The notes: generated by a model from the letters alone, not told the origin. A stretch of DNA of 64,000 nt from DYKG01 sp964596185 (GCA_964596185.1 CAZQUE010000014.1:1-64000); one strand, 5' to 3'; counted from the first letter of the stretch, positions 16,601 to 25,808 are shown. Program-made: numbers and translations.

Positions 16601-19259
16601 TGCACTGCTTACCGCTGAAACGGACGGAATTCTTCGTGCTCGTGTGGTCAAACTCGACAGGGCTCAGGGCGAGTTCGTCGAAACTATCGATGAAAACTGT
16701 CGCCCAAATGTTTTCTATTGTATGATCGCTCCGAATCGCCGCAATTCGTTTCCGGTTTACACAAGCCAGATCGACAGCGATTATCCACGCACTTACTTTG
16801 GTTATACCAATATTAAAGTTCAAAATACTATCGATAGGCTCAATATTGCCATCGCTCCTGCAGAAGCGTCTGAATTGTCTGCCAGACCCGGTGAAGAAAC
16901 TGAAGTCAGCTTCAAGATAACTGATAAGAATGGCAGTCCGGCTGTTGCCGAAGTTGCAGTCTGTGTCGTTGACGAAGCGGTTTTGTCTTTGACTGGCTAC
17001 GTTACTCCGGTTCTCGATGGACTGGCAGACTTCATGTTGCCGCTGACTGTATTTTCTGGTGATTTGCGCACTTCGTTGATCAGTCAGGAGCTTTTCCGGC
17101 TAATTTCTACCCGGGCTTTGACCGGTGGTGACGGTGGTGCCGGGAACATAAGCGCCGACCTCGATGTTCGAAAAGATTTTCGACCGGTAGCTTTTTGGGC
17201 ACCCGCTCTGAATCCCGACGCCAACGGAGAAATCAACATAAAATTCACATTGCCCGACAGTATGACTGCTTATCGCATTTATGCTGTGGCGGTCGATCGT
17301 GGTGCGGCATTTGCTTCTGCTCAGCGCCAACTTAAAGTTACCAAAGAATTTTATCTCGAACCGGGTTTGCCGAGGTTTCTTACTGCCGGTGATCAAGCCG
17401 TCTTTCCGGTTAATTTCTATAATAAGACTGACCAACAGGGTAACGCAACCTGGCAGGTTTTGCAGGCCGAAAACCTTTCAATGATGCCAATGCAGGGCGA
17501 AGTTGCCATGACCGGCTTTACCAATTCGCTTGCCAAGCTTGAGTTGCGTGCCGAAAACGGTGCCGGCGAAAGTAAGATTGTTCTTTCCGGTAAGTTCAAT
17601 GGTTATACCGATGCAATCGAAAGAGTGCTGCCGGTTGAGCCGGCTGCCACGGTCATCAGCAGACTGATGTCGGGGCATTTCAAAAATTCTCATCAGTTCA
17701 AAGCGGAAATTCCCGAATACGTTGCTGGTTTAACAACCGCTCAGAAAGCCAAAACTCTTTCAGGTCGGCTGAATCTTTCTACCAGTAGATGGTCGCGCAT
17801 TGTGCCGAGTTTGAATTATCTTCTTAGATATCCCTATGGTTGTCTGGAGCAGACCAGTTCAGCAATGATCCCTCTGGCGGCCATGCGTAACCTTATTAAA
17901 GAAGGAAAACTGCCGGGCGTAAGCCTTGAGCAGGTCGATGCATTCCTTGAAAAGGGAGTTAATCGGGTGTTGTCCATGCAGCGTCCTTCAGGTGGTTTTG
18001 CATATTGGCCTGGCGAATACTATGAATCATGGTGGGCTACTCAGTATGCGGTTCTGGCTCTGACCATGACCAAAAAATCCGGATTCGCTTTTGATTATGC
18101 CACTCTAGATCGTGCTGTGAGTCATGTTCGTACCGGCCTGTTCTCTAGAAACTATGATGGTCGCTTTGACTACGGTGTCATGGCTATGGCGGTTGTCAAT
18201 CTGGCAATGAACGGCAAAATAAAGCCTGCAGACCTTGACATTCTAAAAAATAGATTTGAATCTGTCGGTGGTGAGGCTTCGCCTTTATTGTTGCTTGCCG
18301 AGGCAATAAACGGACCGGTAGATAGCAAGGCTTTCAAAGCCAAACTGGCGAAGCTGAAAACTGAAAAGAAGTCGATCGATCGAAGCTGGTATTATTCTTC
18401 GGTCAGGCAGAATGCTTTCGCTTTAATGGCTCTGGTCGACGGCAACGGCGATATGAAGCAGGCCGATGAATTTGCCGGTGAATTGCTTTCAACCCTTGGG
18501 CAAAAAGGTTACTGGAGTTCGACTGCCGATACTGGTATTGCCCTTCTGGCGCTGTCGCAATATTTCAATAAGTCTGATGTCGTTGAAAAAGACCAGATAC
18601 AGATATCTTTGAAAACTGCTGCCGGTGAGAAAAATGTCGATGTCGACAAATACGGCTCGGTTGTCGAGCTTTCAGAAGCTGAGCTTTTTGAGAATATCGA
18701 GATTGCCTGCAAAGATAAGGTCTTACTCAACTGGAGCCTTGAATATACTTATCCCGACCAGGAAGATCGCAAAGAAAACCTGCAAAACGGCTTTTTGATC
18801 GAAAAAACTTTCAAGAATCTCAATGGCAGTGATGAAATTAGAGTGGGTGACCTGGTAAAGGTTTCTGTCGAATTTGAAGACAAGTTCCATAATGATGATA
18901 AATACTCGATTCTGCATTATCTTGCTCTTGAAGACCCGATTCCTGCAGGATTCATCGCCGTGAATTCTTCGTTGAAGAATGACAGTCTGCCGGCATCGGA
19001 ACGGGACAATGAAGAAGCTTACTGCGGCTGGGAAAGAGGCGCCTGGAATTTCTATGCCGATCATCAGGAGATTCAAAACGATCGGCTTTTGGCCTTTAAA
19101 AACCGCTTCTGGTCAGGCCGTTTCCGACTGGTTTATTATTTGCGCGCCGTTTGTGAAGGAGAGTTCAAAATGAAGCCCACCCGTATTTCATTGATGTATG
19201 ATCCTGAATTCAATGGCATGACGACCGCAGCCAAAATCCAGGTTTTACCGGTGAAATAA
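13680..19259 (+). CDS. Bacterial alpha-2-macroglobulin (thioester type)
   Basis: A large periplasmic protease trap, 1859 residues. The signal peptide ends near YVQA25 and has no lipobox Cys, unlike E. coli YfhM, which is a lipoprotein. Macroglobulin domains fill the first two-thirds, including the VFTERGVYKQGETVFWKA segment near 540, with the A2M domain at about 1165-1250. The thioester motif is PYGCLEQT, with Cys1388 and Gln1391, inside a helical thioester domain. The ATG at 13680 is chosen because GAGGTG lies 6 bases upstream; the frame runs back to 13620 but only with a TTG and no ribosome site. PbpC follows with almost no gap. This pairing is known from many bacteria, where the inhibitor is thought to guard the wall after outer-membrane damage. 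Confidence 0.95.
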   Translation: MIRNLTLRALTVCFFLTILGLGYVQAAGLGLTYQTSAAGSLQPSNWQLRLEFDRPVSIIELSKRVELQTNGRKAEFKVVNATDLGEPEASKALPSERYVFVLKPAKESEASGSCRIIIDEKLTSADKKSRLNKKHEIIFQTAVGTTLLGSEPYFNSKSDKGVRIYLSDRVKDYALKKQLRIFPPVGHFTVDRQYSRNRNEYHIAGKFITGQKYSVEILGGSTGEKEPVLNPCKFDFLSCGPKPEIRFAADRSVLELKSRQLVPLSFANVGNFRVQLMKVPAYFAPLFDALAIFPEVEEKRPTEVTSYRLEGDGKKAVEAAAAELDNLMLSCVNRFAELKKLPDVEKIVGLSEFLAPEFSSSSEGYMGSEDSDNEYFFSLPLDSRTDPTKGGGVIIRVNEADVENGQQASRLFQLTDLSIAYKFSRNEILLWVTSIESGKPLPGISTMLLTKDGLSIFPGKTDKDGLLIVKQDQEYPTISWKENTPEVAKTRPVITDLLVAAAASSDDSSFVRLSSNRFIPSSVNMAFPDQKSELGAKGHVFTERGVYKQGETVFWKATLREYINKTIQPVSGEKVLVRISDPRGEDIFDEELELSPFGTCNGSLDLKSYAPLGQYNLRLYRLIKTAKTNRKGLDPAWDFLMNRPPTKVEGKPGENTESEEVEALLTSTGFQVQEFEPPRHYVEINTRLDTRKVKVVVGQETDQPFVECRIKGLYYTGGPLRHAKVQWTAHLTERDNSQKDFPLFQFGYNEPFKDLIESGNSVLDKNGELIVAIPVSKEVLSGLNSIEISATVLDVDARPSTGVERFSHQPQFKVGIGKLPGSLAQGQEFPLQVLVLDQNSRKINSGEIKLEIMRKKWFYTQKRDANGGIYYHWASGWMRNQSATAQIKGDFATFDLILAEGGDYMVQATYKNADAEYKSAYSFYVDYSFSSFDDLNNVSRVRSDNEIILLADKSVAAINEKVKIRYSLPAVCEFALLTAETDGILRARVVKLDRAQGEFVETIDENCRPNVFYCMIAPNRRNSFPVYTSQIDSDYPRTYFGYTNIKVQNTIDRLNIAIAPAEASELSARPGEETEVSFKITDKNGSPAVAEVAVCVVDEAVLSLTGYVTPVLDGLADFMLPLTVFSGDLRTSLISQELFRLISTRALTGGDGGAGNISADLDVRKDFRPVAFWAPALNPDANGEINIKFTLPDSMTAYRIYAVAVDRGAAFASAQRQLKVTKEFYLEPGLPRFLTAGDQAVFPVNFYNKTDQQGNATWQVLQAENLSMMPMQGEVAMTGFTNSLAKLELRAENGAGESKIVLSGKFNGYTDAIERVLPVEPAATVISRLMSGHFKNSHQFKAEIPEYVAGLTTAQKAKTLSGRLNLSTSRWSRIVPSLNYLLRYPYGCLEQTSSAMIPLAAMRNLIKEGKLPGVSLEQVDAFLEKGVNRVLSMQRPSGGFAYWPGEYYESWWATQYAVLALTMTKKSGFAFDYATLDRAVSHVRTGLFSRNYDGRFDYGVMAMAVVNLAMNGKIKPADLDILKNRFESVGGEASPLLLLAEAINGPVDSKAFKAKLAKLKTEKKSIDRSWYYSSVRQNAFALMALVDGNGDMKQADEFAGELLSTLGQKGYWSSTADTGIALLALSQYFNKSDVVEKDQIQISLKTAAGEKNVDVDKYGSVVELSEAELFENIEIACKDKVLLNWSLEYTYPDQEDRKENLQNGFLIEKTFKNLNGSDEIRVGDLVKVSVEFEDKFHNDDKYSILHYLALEDPIPAGFIAVNSSLKNDSLPASERDNEEAYCGWERGAWNFYADHQEIQNDRLLAFKNRFWSGRFRLVYYLRAVCEGEFKMKPTRISLMYDPEFNGMTTAAKIQVLPVK

Positions 19260-19262
19260 GGT

Positions 19263-21629
19263 TTGTTGAAAAAGAGACTGCTCTGGATAGTTGTGGCAGC
19301 AGCCTTGTTCCTGTCTGGAACCTGGCTGCTGCGTTCTTTCTGGCTTCCGTGGCTGGTTGACGACCCGGGACCTCTACTGACCAAACGCTTTTCTTCCGGC
19401 GGTGCCTGGCTCGACCGGCAAAAAAATCCTTTACGTCTTTATGCAGATGATAACGGCGATTTTTTTTGTTATTCACCATTGGCGAGTCATTCGTCGAATA
19501 TTTTCAATGCATTGTTAACTGCTGAAGATCGAGGTTTTTTCGAACACCCGGGTTTCGACACGGTTGCGATTGGCCGGGCATTTTGGCAAAACCTGACCAA
19601 CCTGAAGGTTGTCTCGGGAGCCTCGACCATTTCTCAACAGCTGATCCGTATTTTAAAACCAAGACCCAGAACCGTTCCCAGTAAAATTGTTGAATTGTTC
19701 GAGGCTCTGCGGCTTGAAGATGCTTATTCCAAAAATGAGATTCTCGAGTTCTATGTTAACACAGTGCCGATGTTTGGGAATGTCAGAGGTTTTTATCTTG
19801 CTTCTTTGCTTCTTTTCAAAAAAACTCCGGACTTGCTGAGTCTGGCCGAGTCGGCAACTTTGGCTGCGCTGGTGCAGTCGCCGGGGCGTCTTTCACCATT
19901 CAACGCTGCCGGGAATAAAAGGCTGAGAAAGCGACGCGACTGGATTATCAGAGAAATGCTTGCTCTCGGTTTTTGTCGTGCAGATCAGGCACAGGAAGCG
20001 ATCTCGACCAATATTCCTGAATATCGTTCACAATTTCCTTTCAAGGCCCCGCATTTTTGTGATCTGTTGACTCAGAGTAGGGGGAAGCCGCGAGGGAACC
20101 AGATTACGACTATTTCCCAGCCATTACAGGATTTGCTTCAGGATTCTTTGAAGGCCCATCTGCCAAGGCTGGCACGATATGGAGCCAGACAGGCCTGCGG
20201 CATGATTGTCGACGCAAGAAAAATGGAAATTCTTGCGCTTGCCGGTTCTGTTGAATTTGGGCCAATTGCGGCAGGGTTCAATAATGGCTGTGTTGCGAGG
20301 CGTTCCGGGGGGTCTATTCTAAAACCTTTTCTTTATGCACTTGCGTTTGAGCAGGGCCTCTACCCATCTTTCGTCATTGCCGATACCATGCAGCCTTTCA
20401 AAACGCCGCAGGGAGAATACTTGCCTTACAATGCCGATCGTCGCGACTATGGGCCGGTAACTATCAGAAACGCTCTTGGCAACAGCCTCAATGTTTCAGC
20501 GGTAAAAATGCTCAACATCGTGGGAATCAAAGACTTCTTTCATCTGCTTGTAGAACTTGAACTGCTTGATTCATTCAGTGGCGCAGCAGATTTTTTCGGT
20601 CTGGGCCTGGCTATCGGCAACCCGGAAATTCGAATGGTCGATCTGGTCAGGGCTTATGGCGTTCTGGTCAATGAAGGACGTCTTAGAAGTCTGTCTTTTC
20701 TTGCCAACGACAAGATCGTTGAAAAACAGGCGATAAGTCCGGGCAGTGCCTATTTGATTTTTGATATTCTTTCAGACCCGGCAGCAAGGCTGCTGACTTT
20801 TGGTACTCCTGCCTTTTTCAAATTTTCTTCCCGCTGGGCTTTGAAAACAGGTACGAGCACGAATTATCGTGACAGCTGGCTTGTTGCCTGTAACAGGAGC
20901 TTCATCATTGCCTTATGGGTTGGAAATTTCGATGGAACACCGACTCGCAGCCTTTCTGGTGCCAGCGCCTGTGGCCCGGTTGTAAAAAACATTGTCAGTG
21001 CGCTGGAAGCCTCGGGAAATATTGAGCCGGTTCCGGTTCCAGCTGAAATCAGCAGAGTCAAAGTTTGTTCTATTTCCGGGCAAAAGCCTGGTTCTTTTTG
21101 TAGACTGACGGGTTTTGATCTGGTCGATGGAGATGCAGATTCTTTGCCAGAGTGCCAGTTTCATCGTTCTGAAAAACTGGGTCATGAACTGCCTGCCGAT
21201 TATGCGCGTTGGATTCAGCATCGTGCCAGAGTCAACGATGCTGACCCATTTCAGCTGCTGGGAAACCTTAGAAGTCCTGATGCCTGGCGAATATTTGGAT
21301 TACCGTCAGAATCCGAACCGGTTGCTTTGGCTTCAGGCCCGATAGTTTTGCAAGGTGAACCGGAAAATGCCGGCTGGAACAACATTAAAATCGTGGCTCC
21401 CCATGATGGCGATCGATTTATTCTTGCAGCTTACGACAATTTTCTGCACTTAAGAGCAATACCTGAGCAGCCGGTTGAAGAGATTATATGGCTGGTCAAC
21501 GGCAGTGAATTCATTCGTACTCCTCCCCCTTATGAGGCTTATTGGCCAATGCGCGAAGGCAAAATTCGCATAACTGCTTTGAGCTCAGGTGAGGCGGCGG
21601 CAGAGGTTGAAATTCTTATCGAGCGTTGA
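19263..21629 (+). CDS. pbpC: Penicillin-binding protein 1C
   Basis: Bifunctional peptidoglycan synthase anchored by an N-terminal helix (about 5-27). The GT51 glycosyltransferase part shows TAEDRGFFEHPGFD and GASTISQQLIR. The transpeptidase part shows the active-site SILK (in GGSILKPFLYA), the SLN motif in GNSLNVSAVKML and KTGTS. A PBP1C-type C-terminal beta domain ends the 788 residues. The start is a TTG: 19263 or 19266, both right after the alpha-2-macroglobulin stop, with AAGG at 19258-19261; 19266 has the better spacing. The stop is only one base from the stop of the converging gene. Confidence 0.93.
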   Translation: MLKKRLLWIVVAAALFLSGTWLLRSFWLPWLVDDPGPLLTKRFSSGGAWLDRQKNPLRLYADDNGDFFCYSPLASHSSNIFNALLTAEDRGFFEHPGFDTVAIGRAFWQNLTNLKVVSGASTISQQLIRILKPRPRTVPSKIVELFEALRLEDAYSKNEILEFYVNTVPMFGNVRGFYLASLLLFKKTPDLLSLAESATLAALVQSPGRLSPFNAAGNKRLRKRRDWIIREMLALGFCRADQAQEAISTNIPEYRSQFPFKAPHFCDLLTQSRGKPRGNQITTISQPLQDLLQDSLKAHLPRLARYGARQACGMIVDARKMEILALAGSVEFGPIAAGFNNGCVARRSGGSILKPFLYALAFEQGLYPSFVIADTMQPFKTPQGEYLPYNADRRDYGPVTIRNALGNSLNVSAVKMLNIVGIKDFFHLLVELELLDSFSGAADFFGLGLAIGNPEIRMVDLVRAYGVLVNEGRLRSLSFLANDKIVEKQAISPGSAYLIFDILSDPAARLLTFGTPAFFKFSSRWALKTGTSTNYRDSWLVACNRSFIIALWVGNFDGTPTRSLSGASACGPVVKNIVSALEASGNIEPVPVPAEISRVKVCSISGQKPGSFCRLTGFDLVDGDADSLPECQFHRSEKLGHELPADYARWIQHRARVNDADPFQLLGNLRSPDAWRIFGLPSESEPVALASGPIVLQGEPENAGWNNIKIVAPHDGDRFILAAYDNFLHLRAIPEQPVEEIIWLVNGSEFIRTPPPYEAYWPMREGKIRITALSSGEAAAEVEILIER

Positions 21630-21630
21630 G

Positions 21631-22881
21631 CTAGAGGGCTTCCCAGGCCTGTTGATATTTGCTTTTTTCAGCTGAGCCAACGGTTAAGCCAAGCGATGAA
21701 AGCTCTTTCGCAATAACTTCTGATATGGTGCGCACATCCTCTAGAAAAAACTGTTTCGTTTTTTTCAATCTTTCTGTTTCAGCCTCATTTTTACTTTGAC
21801 TTAGCAGATATGAAATTGCCGATTCGATGTTGCGTTCAAGCTCGAATTCGGCTTCGGTAAAATGCGCCATCGGCTTAAGCTCATTCTTCAGGCGTTTTCG
21901 AAGTCTTGGCGTGAGAGAATTGCAACTGATCGCCATTCTCGATTGGAGATATGTGTTGAGAAAATCGCTCGCATTATATATTTCAGAACTGTCAAGGGTT
22001 GTCAGGATTACCTGGTCTGCGTTAACTGCTGAGCCAAAGCCCTTTTGAGCAGAAATCATGCCGAACTCGTTTTTCAGGCCGAGATGAACCCTCCTTCTTG
22101 TGGTAACCACAACCAGAGAAGGTTTGAGGCTTATATCTTCACTTATTTGCAGCTTTGTCTGGAGATGCCTGGCATATTCATGGGTGGTCATGACGTTGTG
22201 CTGGCGAAAAACACCGGTTATCGCAGGTTTAATATATTCCTCGAATGGCCATGGCGGTGGCGGGCATGAATTATCGGCTTTAAAAGGGAAAGATTCGTTT
22301 CGGTATTCGAATCTTGTTTCAAGGCAATTGTTGAAAGAATCTTTCCAGGCCTCGGTATAGATTTTCAGTTGATATTCGCAACGGTGCGGAAAATCCGCGG
22401 GATTTTCGCTGCCGAGTAGATAACGAAAAAGTGCTGACCTTGAATGCCAACGGTAGCGAACACGATAAGATATTCCATTATGGTAATTCAGGCCCTGTTC
22501 ATTATCGAGATAGATGTCGAGAAAACAGAACGTACCCATGCCAACCTTCATCAGGTAGTAATTGGAATCGGTAATCTGCGGAGCCTGCCAAAGCAGATCG
22601 TTGTTCAGTCCCCTGGCAATGGCACTTTTTATTTTGGCGATTAGATAGGAGTTTTTACCAAGAAGATATGCCGAGCCTAAAACCGGTCTCTTAAATTCGT
22701 TTTCTTCGCGTGGCGGAGTGCCTTCGGGCAGTTTTTCAAGAATTTCAGAAATCCTGACTTTTGCCGCAAAATCATGGTAATCAATTGAGTCTGCAAAAGA
22801 GAAAAATGGTATATTGAAGAACATGAACGCAAGAATCATGACAAATTCAAATCTGCTTTTGTTTCTGCTGATGCTATTCAT
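21631..22881 (-). CDS. Secreted protein, possible CYTH/VTC-like (triphosphate tunnel) fold
   Basis: Of 416 residues, the N-terminus is a signal peptide ending near FFSFA. No clear family match comes to mind, but the order of motifs resembles CYTH/VTC tunnel proteins: a strand with FLDIYLDNEQGLNYHNG, then SYRVRYRW, then CEYQLKIY, then VVTTRRRVHLGL and VILTTLDSSEIY. These parallel the YFDTP...IRLRAY...QKER...FYRRKAW series in the VTC gene 500 bases away. The ATG at 22881 has AAAGG six bases upstream. Its first codons overlap the start of the divergent TPR gene. If the fold is right, this would be an extracytoplasmic polyphosphate- or triphosphate-binding protein; that is inference. Confidence 0.5.
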   Translation of the reverse strand: MNSISRNKSRFEFVMILAFMFFNIPFFSFADSIDYHDFAAKVRISEILEKLPEGTPPREENEFKRPVLGSAYLLGKNSYLIAKIKSAIARGLNNDLLWQAPQITDSNYYLMKVGMGTFCFLDIYLDNEQGLNYHNGISYRVRYRWHSRSALFRYLLGSENPADFPHRCEYQLKIYTEAWKDSFNNCLETRFEYRNESFPFKADNSCPPPPWPFEEYIKPAITGVFRQHNVMTTHEYARHLQTKLQISEDISLKPSLVVVTTRRRVHLGLKNEFGMISAQKGFGSAVNADQVILTTLDSSEIYNASDFLNTYLQSRMAISCNSLTPRLRKRLKNELKPMAHFTEAEFELERNIESAISYLLSQSKNEAETERLKKTKQFFLEDVRTISEVIAKELSSLGLTVGSAEKSKYQQAWEAL

Positions 22882-23416
22882 GGCGAACCTTTCTTTTGCG
22901 GGCGATCTAAAACAGGATCTAGAGTATTACCAGGAACAACTTCGGCAGAACCCGAAAGATCCCAACGTCAATTATAACATGGGGCAGGTTTATTTCTTCA
23001 TGGGCAAAACTGATGAAGCGATCCGCTATCTCGAGCGAGCTATTTACCTCAACGATAAAGACAATGAAGCCATGCTCAAACTTGCTTCCATTTACCGAAA
23101 AATCGGCCATCTATCCGAGGCTTTGCGGTTGTTGAAAAATGCTGCCCGGATCGATGATTCAAATAGTGAAATCTGGTATGAAACCGGGGTCGTGTATTCT
23201 GATCTGGCTGATTATCAGGCTGGCATAGAAGCCTTTCAAAAAGCTTTGCATTTAAGTCGTTCCGAGGAACAGAAATTCCTGATAATCTATTATACTGGTC
23301 TGCTGCATCTAAGTAATCGTGACTGGGAAAACTATTCCGATTGTCTGCGGCGCTTGCGGCCGGCTCCAAGCTATTACAGTGAACTTGAAAAACTTGGGCG
23401 ACTTTGGAAAAATTGA
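22823..23416 (+). CDS. Secreted TPR protein
   Basis: A signal peptide (ending ANLSFAG) is followed by three to four tetratricopeptide repeats between about residues 35 and 150, for example NYNMGQVYFFMGKTDEAIRY, ALRLLKNAARIDD and GIEAFQKAL. TPR proteins act as scaffolds, here probably in the periplasm. A TTG start at 22814 is possible, but ATG 22823 or 22838 fits better. A TATATT (22810-22815) about 7 bases before 22823 may make the message leaderless. The 5' end overlaps the divergent secreted protein, and the 3' end overlaps the converging VTC gene by 43 bases. Confidence 0.8.
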   Translation: MNARIMTNSNLLLFLLMLFMANLSFAGDLKQDLEYYQEQLRQNPKDPNVNYNMGQVYFFMGKTDEAIRYLERAIYLNDKDNEAMLKLASIYRKIGHLSEALRLLKNAARIDDSNSEIWYETGVVYSDLADYQAGIEAFQKALHLSRSEEQKFLIIYYTGLLHLSNRDWENYSDCLRRLRPAPSYYSELEKLGRLWKN

Positions 23417-24078
23417 TGCTGAATTGCCGTTGCGTATTTTGAATAGCTGATCTGCTCAATTTGCAAGTTTTGTAATAACTGAATTATTGATTGAGGAATT
23501 CCTGTATAGGATTTTATTTCGAAGATTATCGGCTGCTTTTGCATCATTGAAATTGCCGACATGTTTATGCTGGCGAGATCATTGAGTAGTTGCGGTGAAA
23601 AGCTTGCAAAACCCTGATCAAATGTAAGTCTAAACCCGAAATTTTCCGGGCTCATCCAGGCTTTTCTCCGGTAAAAAACGGTTGTTGTTGGCTTCAGCAG
23701 CAACTTGAATTGTTTTAAGCGCTCGTTTAAGTCTAGGTTTGTGGCGAAATTTTCTATCTCAGATAAGTTGAGAGTAGAGCTGGTTTTGCTAACCAGGTTG
23801 CCATTTCTTTCTTTCTGCTCAAGTGTCGGGGAATGCCAGCTCCCCTCGCCGGGCCGGTAAGCTCGCAGCCTTATTTTCCTTTTGCTGAATTCGCCATTGA
23901 TTTTGTCGTGATAAAATTTAAGATGTGGAGTGTCGAAGTATATACTAAGAATATCGTAAGCCCCGGCAATGCCATTTTTGTCCGGGATACAAAACTGGCT
24001 GATCGATTTTTCCAATTCAATCATTTGTTTTAAGGTGATAAAAAATTTTAACTCGTAATAGGGTTTGATTCGACTCAT
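23374..24078 (-). CDS. VTC domain protein (polyphosphate polymerase-like)
   Basis: Cytoplasmic tunnel-fold protein of 234 residues related to the catalytic domain of yeast VTC4, which makes polyphosphate. Visible motifs are YELKFFI, SIYFDTPHLKFYHD, KRKIRLRAY, TLEQKERNG, TVFYRRKAWM, FRLTFDQGF, FEIKSYTG and SYSKYATAI, so the basic and acidic tunnel residues seem present. The start is taken at 24078 because this ATG overlaps the CotH stop as ATGA; the open frame to 24117 would overlap CotH needlessly. It forms an operon with CotH and DUF4956. Substrate and product are not known for these bacterial modules. Confidence 0.88.
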   Translation of the reverse strand: MSRIKPYYELKFFITLKQMIELEKSISQFCIPDKNGIAGAYDILSIYFDTPHLKFYHDKINGEFSKRKIRLRAYRPGEGSWHSPTLEQKERNGNLVSKTSSTLNLSEIENFATNLDLNERLKQFKLLLKPTTTVFYRRKAWMSPENFGFRLTFDQGFASFSPQLLNDLASINMSAISMMQKQPIIFEIKSYTGIPQSIIQLLQNLQIEQISYSKYATAIQHQFFQSRPSFSSSL

Positions 24079-25808
24079 TTCTTGAGGTCCTGCCATGGAT
24101 GGATTACCTTTGCGCAAGGTAAGGCTGAATATTCATCTGTTGGATTGTCTACTTTTACTTCTATTGCCGAACCAGTAACGGCATTTCGGCAACTCCTGGT
24201 AAAGCTCTGCAAGAAATCTTCCAGTCTGCTTTCTTCAACTCCGATGACGTAGGTCTGATAATCAGGTTCCAGTATGAAATTGCAGTATCGTCTTTCAAGA
24301 AGCAGCCAATGGGGAACCTGGTGAACGCTTTCTTTCAATCCCGGATGCAGGATTAAAGAAGAAAAAAAGGTTTTTTCAACCTTATCCAATTCTCCGTCAA
24401 AGTCCAGGTCTGGCAGAATATCTGACGAGTAATCGCCAAGTTCGCACAGTGTTGCGCATTGTCCGGCAGTTCTAATTAAAACATGGCGGAATTTTCTATT
24501 CTCAATATTGCTGAAAGAATTGGTGACCATAATATGGGTTTCGTTTCGATCGAGCTCTGCTAGCAGAAATTCCCTGCGTTCATTCATGAAACTTAGCAGT
24601 CTTTTGCCGTCTGTTATCTGTGTTTGCGGTGAAACCGGTATTTTTCGTGAAAACAGAACCAACGGTATGTTTATTAAGGCGCTGGCGTAGGGCTCTTTGA
24701 AATACAGTGGTTTGAGAATCTTGAGATATTCTTCGACCAGAGAAGCGAGTTTTTCCGGAGCCAGTTCATTTTGCAGCAATTTGTAAAGCTCCAGGTTTCT
24801 TTTGTGCTGAAATTGCGGAATCCGAAAAAGAGCGTTTTGTAATGGTGTCAGGAATTCATTGACGGGTACTTCGACATCTATTTTTTCATGCTGGCCGGCC
24901 ATGGCGGTGATGACGCCAAAGCCAGTCGAGTCGGCGATAGCGGGGAAGGCTTTTCCAGAATCATGATCAAAAATCAACAGGTTGCCGAGAAAATCATTGG
25001 TATGAATGCTGGCAATGGCGGTCATAAGAGCAGACCACCTGGCAAAAAAGACGTAATCGACCACTTGTTCGAGGTCTCGGACTCGAGTTAGTTCAACTGG
25101 GGTTGAAACCGATTCAAGTATTGTTTGAAGAGCTTTTTGCGCTTCTTTCTGTTTTTGTGGATCAGCGCTTTCTATTTCCCAGAGGTCGTGTTGATGCCAC
25201 ATTCGCAGATTTCTAAGATTTCCTTCGATTATGCTATGGTTTTTAAATCCCTGATTGTTCAATGTTGCCAGGTTGATCGGTTCAGCCTGATGATAAAGGC
25301 CTTTATAATCGCCGTTTAGTGTAATCGTGCAGATGCGGGTTCTTGGCGAGGGTAAGCCCTTGTCGTTGGCGATGTTGTCAGCTAATAGATTGGCAAGCAT
25401 CGAGGCATCATCTGGATTTATGAAATCTACGATAAGATTGTTGGTGATTTTTAAATTTTCAGGTAATCTCAACCTCATTGAAGGTTTTCTGAAATCCCAA
25501 TTCCAGGCATGTGTGCCTCTTATTCGTAGTGATGCACGCTTTTTGACTGGTAGTCTGTTAACCGTGAATTCAGCATTCACAAAGGTATAGAGGCTGTGAG
25601 GTCTGTCAGAAAACCAGAAAGAAAAGTCTTCAAGGGTTACGCCTATGGTAAAGTGGTCGCAAGCAAATGGCTGGTAATGACCTTCAGAGATCTTTTCGGG
25701 TCGGGATGGATCAAGCTTCTCTGGCAGTAAAAAGTAGAGCAGAACGACCAAAAATCCTGCCAGTAAAAGCCTGAACTGCAGGCTACGGTGATCGGCAAAA
25801 CCCTTCAT
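24075..25808 (-). CDS. CotH-type protein kinase family protein
   Basis: 577 residues with one N-terminal membrane anchor (RLLLAGFLVVLLYFLLP), the rest extracytoplasmic. The CotH kinase-like fold is shown by RKPSMRLRL, LADNIANDKGLPSPRTR, the GDYKGLYHQAEPIN segment and FARWSALMTAIASIHTND, then the metal-site-like FPAIADSTGFG. Bacillus CotH phosphorylates spore-coat proteins; relatives are found widely beside VTC and DUF4956 genes. Its start overlaps the DUF4956 stop by one base (TGATG) and its stop overlaps the VTC start (ATGA), so the three are coupled. The target is unknown. Confidence 0.85.
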   Translation of the reverse strand: MKGFADHRSLQFRLLLAGFLVVLLYFLLPEKLDPSRPEKISEGHYQPFACDHFTIGVTLEDFSFWFSDRPHSLYTFVNAEFTVNRLPVKKRASLRIRGTHAWNWDFRKPSMRLRLPENLKITNNLIVDFINPDDASMLANLLADNIANDKGLPSPRTRICTITLNGDYKGLYHQAEPINLATLNNQGFKNHSIIEGNLRNLRMWHQHDLWEIESADPQKQKEAQKALQTILESVSTPVELTRVRDLEQVVDYVFFARWSALMTAIASIHTNDFLGNLLIFDHDSGKAFPAIADSTGFGVITAMAGQHEKIDVEVPVNEFLTPLQNALFRIPQFQHKRNLELYKLLQNELAPEKLASLVEEYLKILKPLYFKEPYASALINIPLVLFSRKIPVSPQTQITDGKRLLSFMNERREFLLAELDRNETHIMVTNSFSNIENRKFRHVLIRTAGQCATLCELGDYSSDILPDLDFDGELDKVEKTFFSSLILHPGLKESVHQVPHWLLLERRYCNFILEPDYQTYVIGVEESRLEDFLQSFTRSCRNAVTGSAIEVKVDNPTDEYSALPCAKVIHPWQDLKK

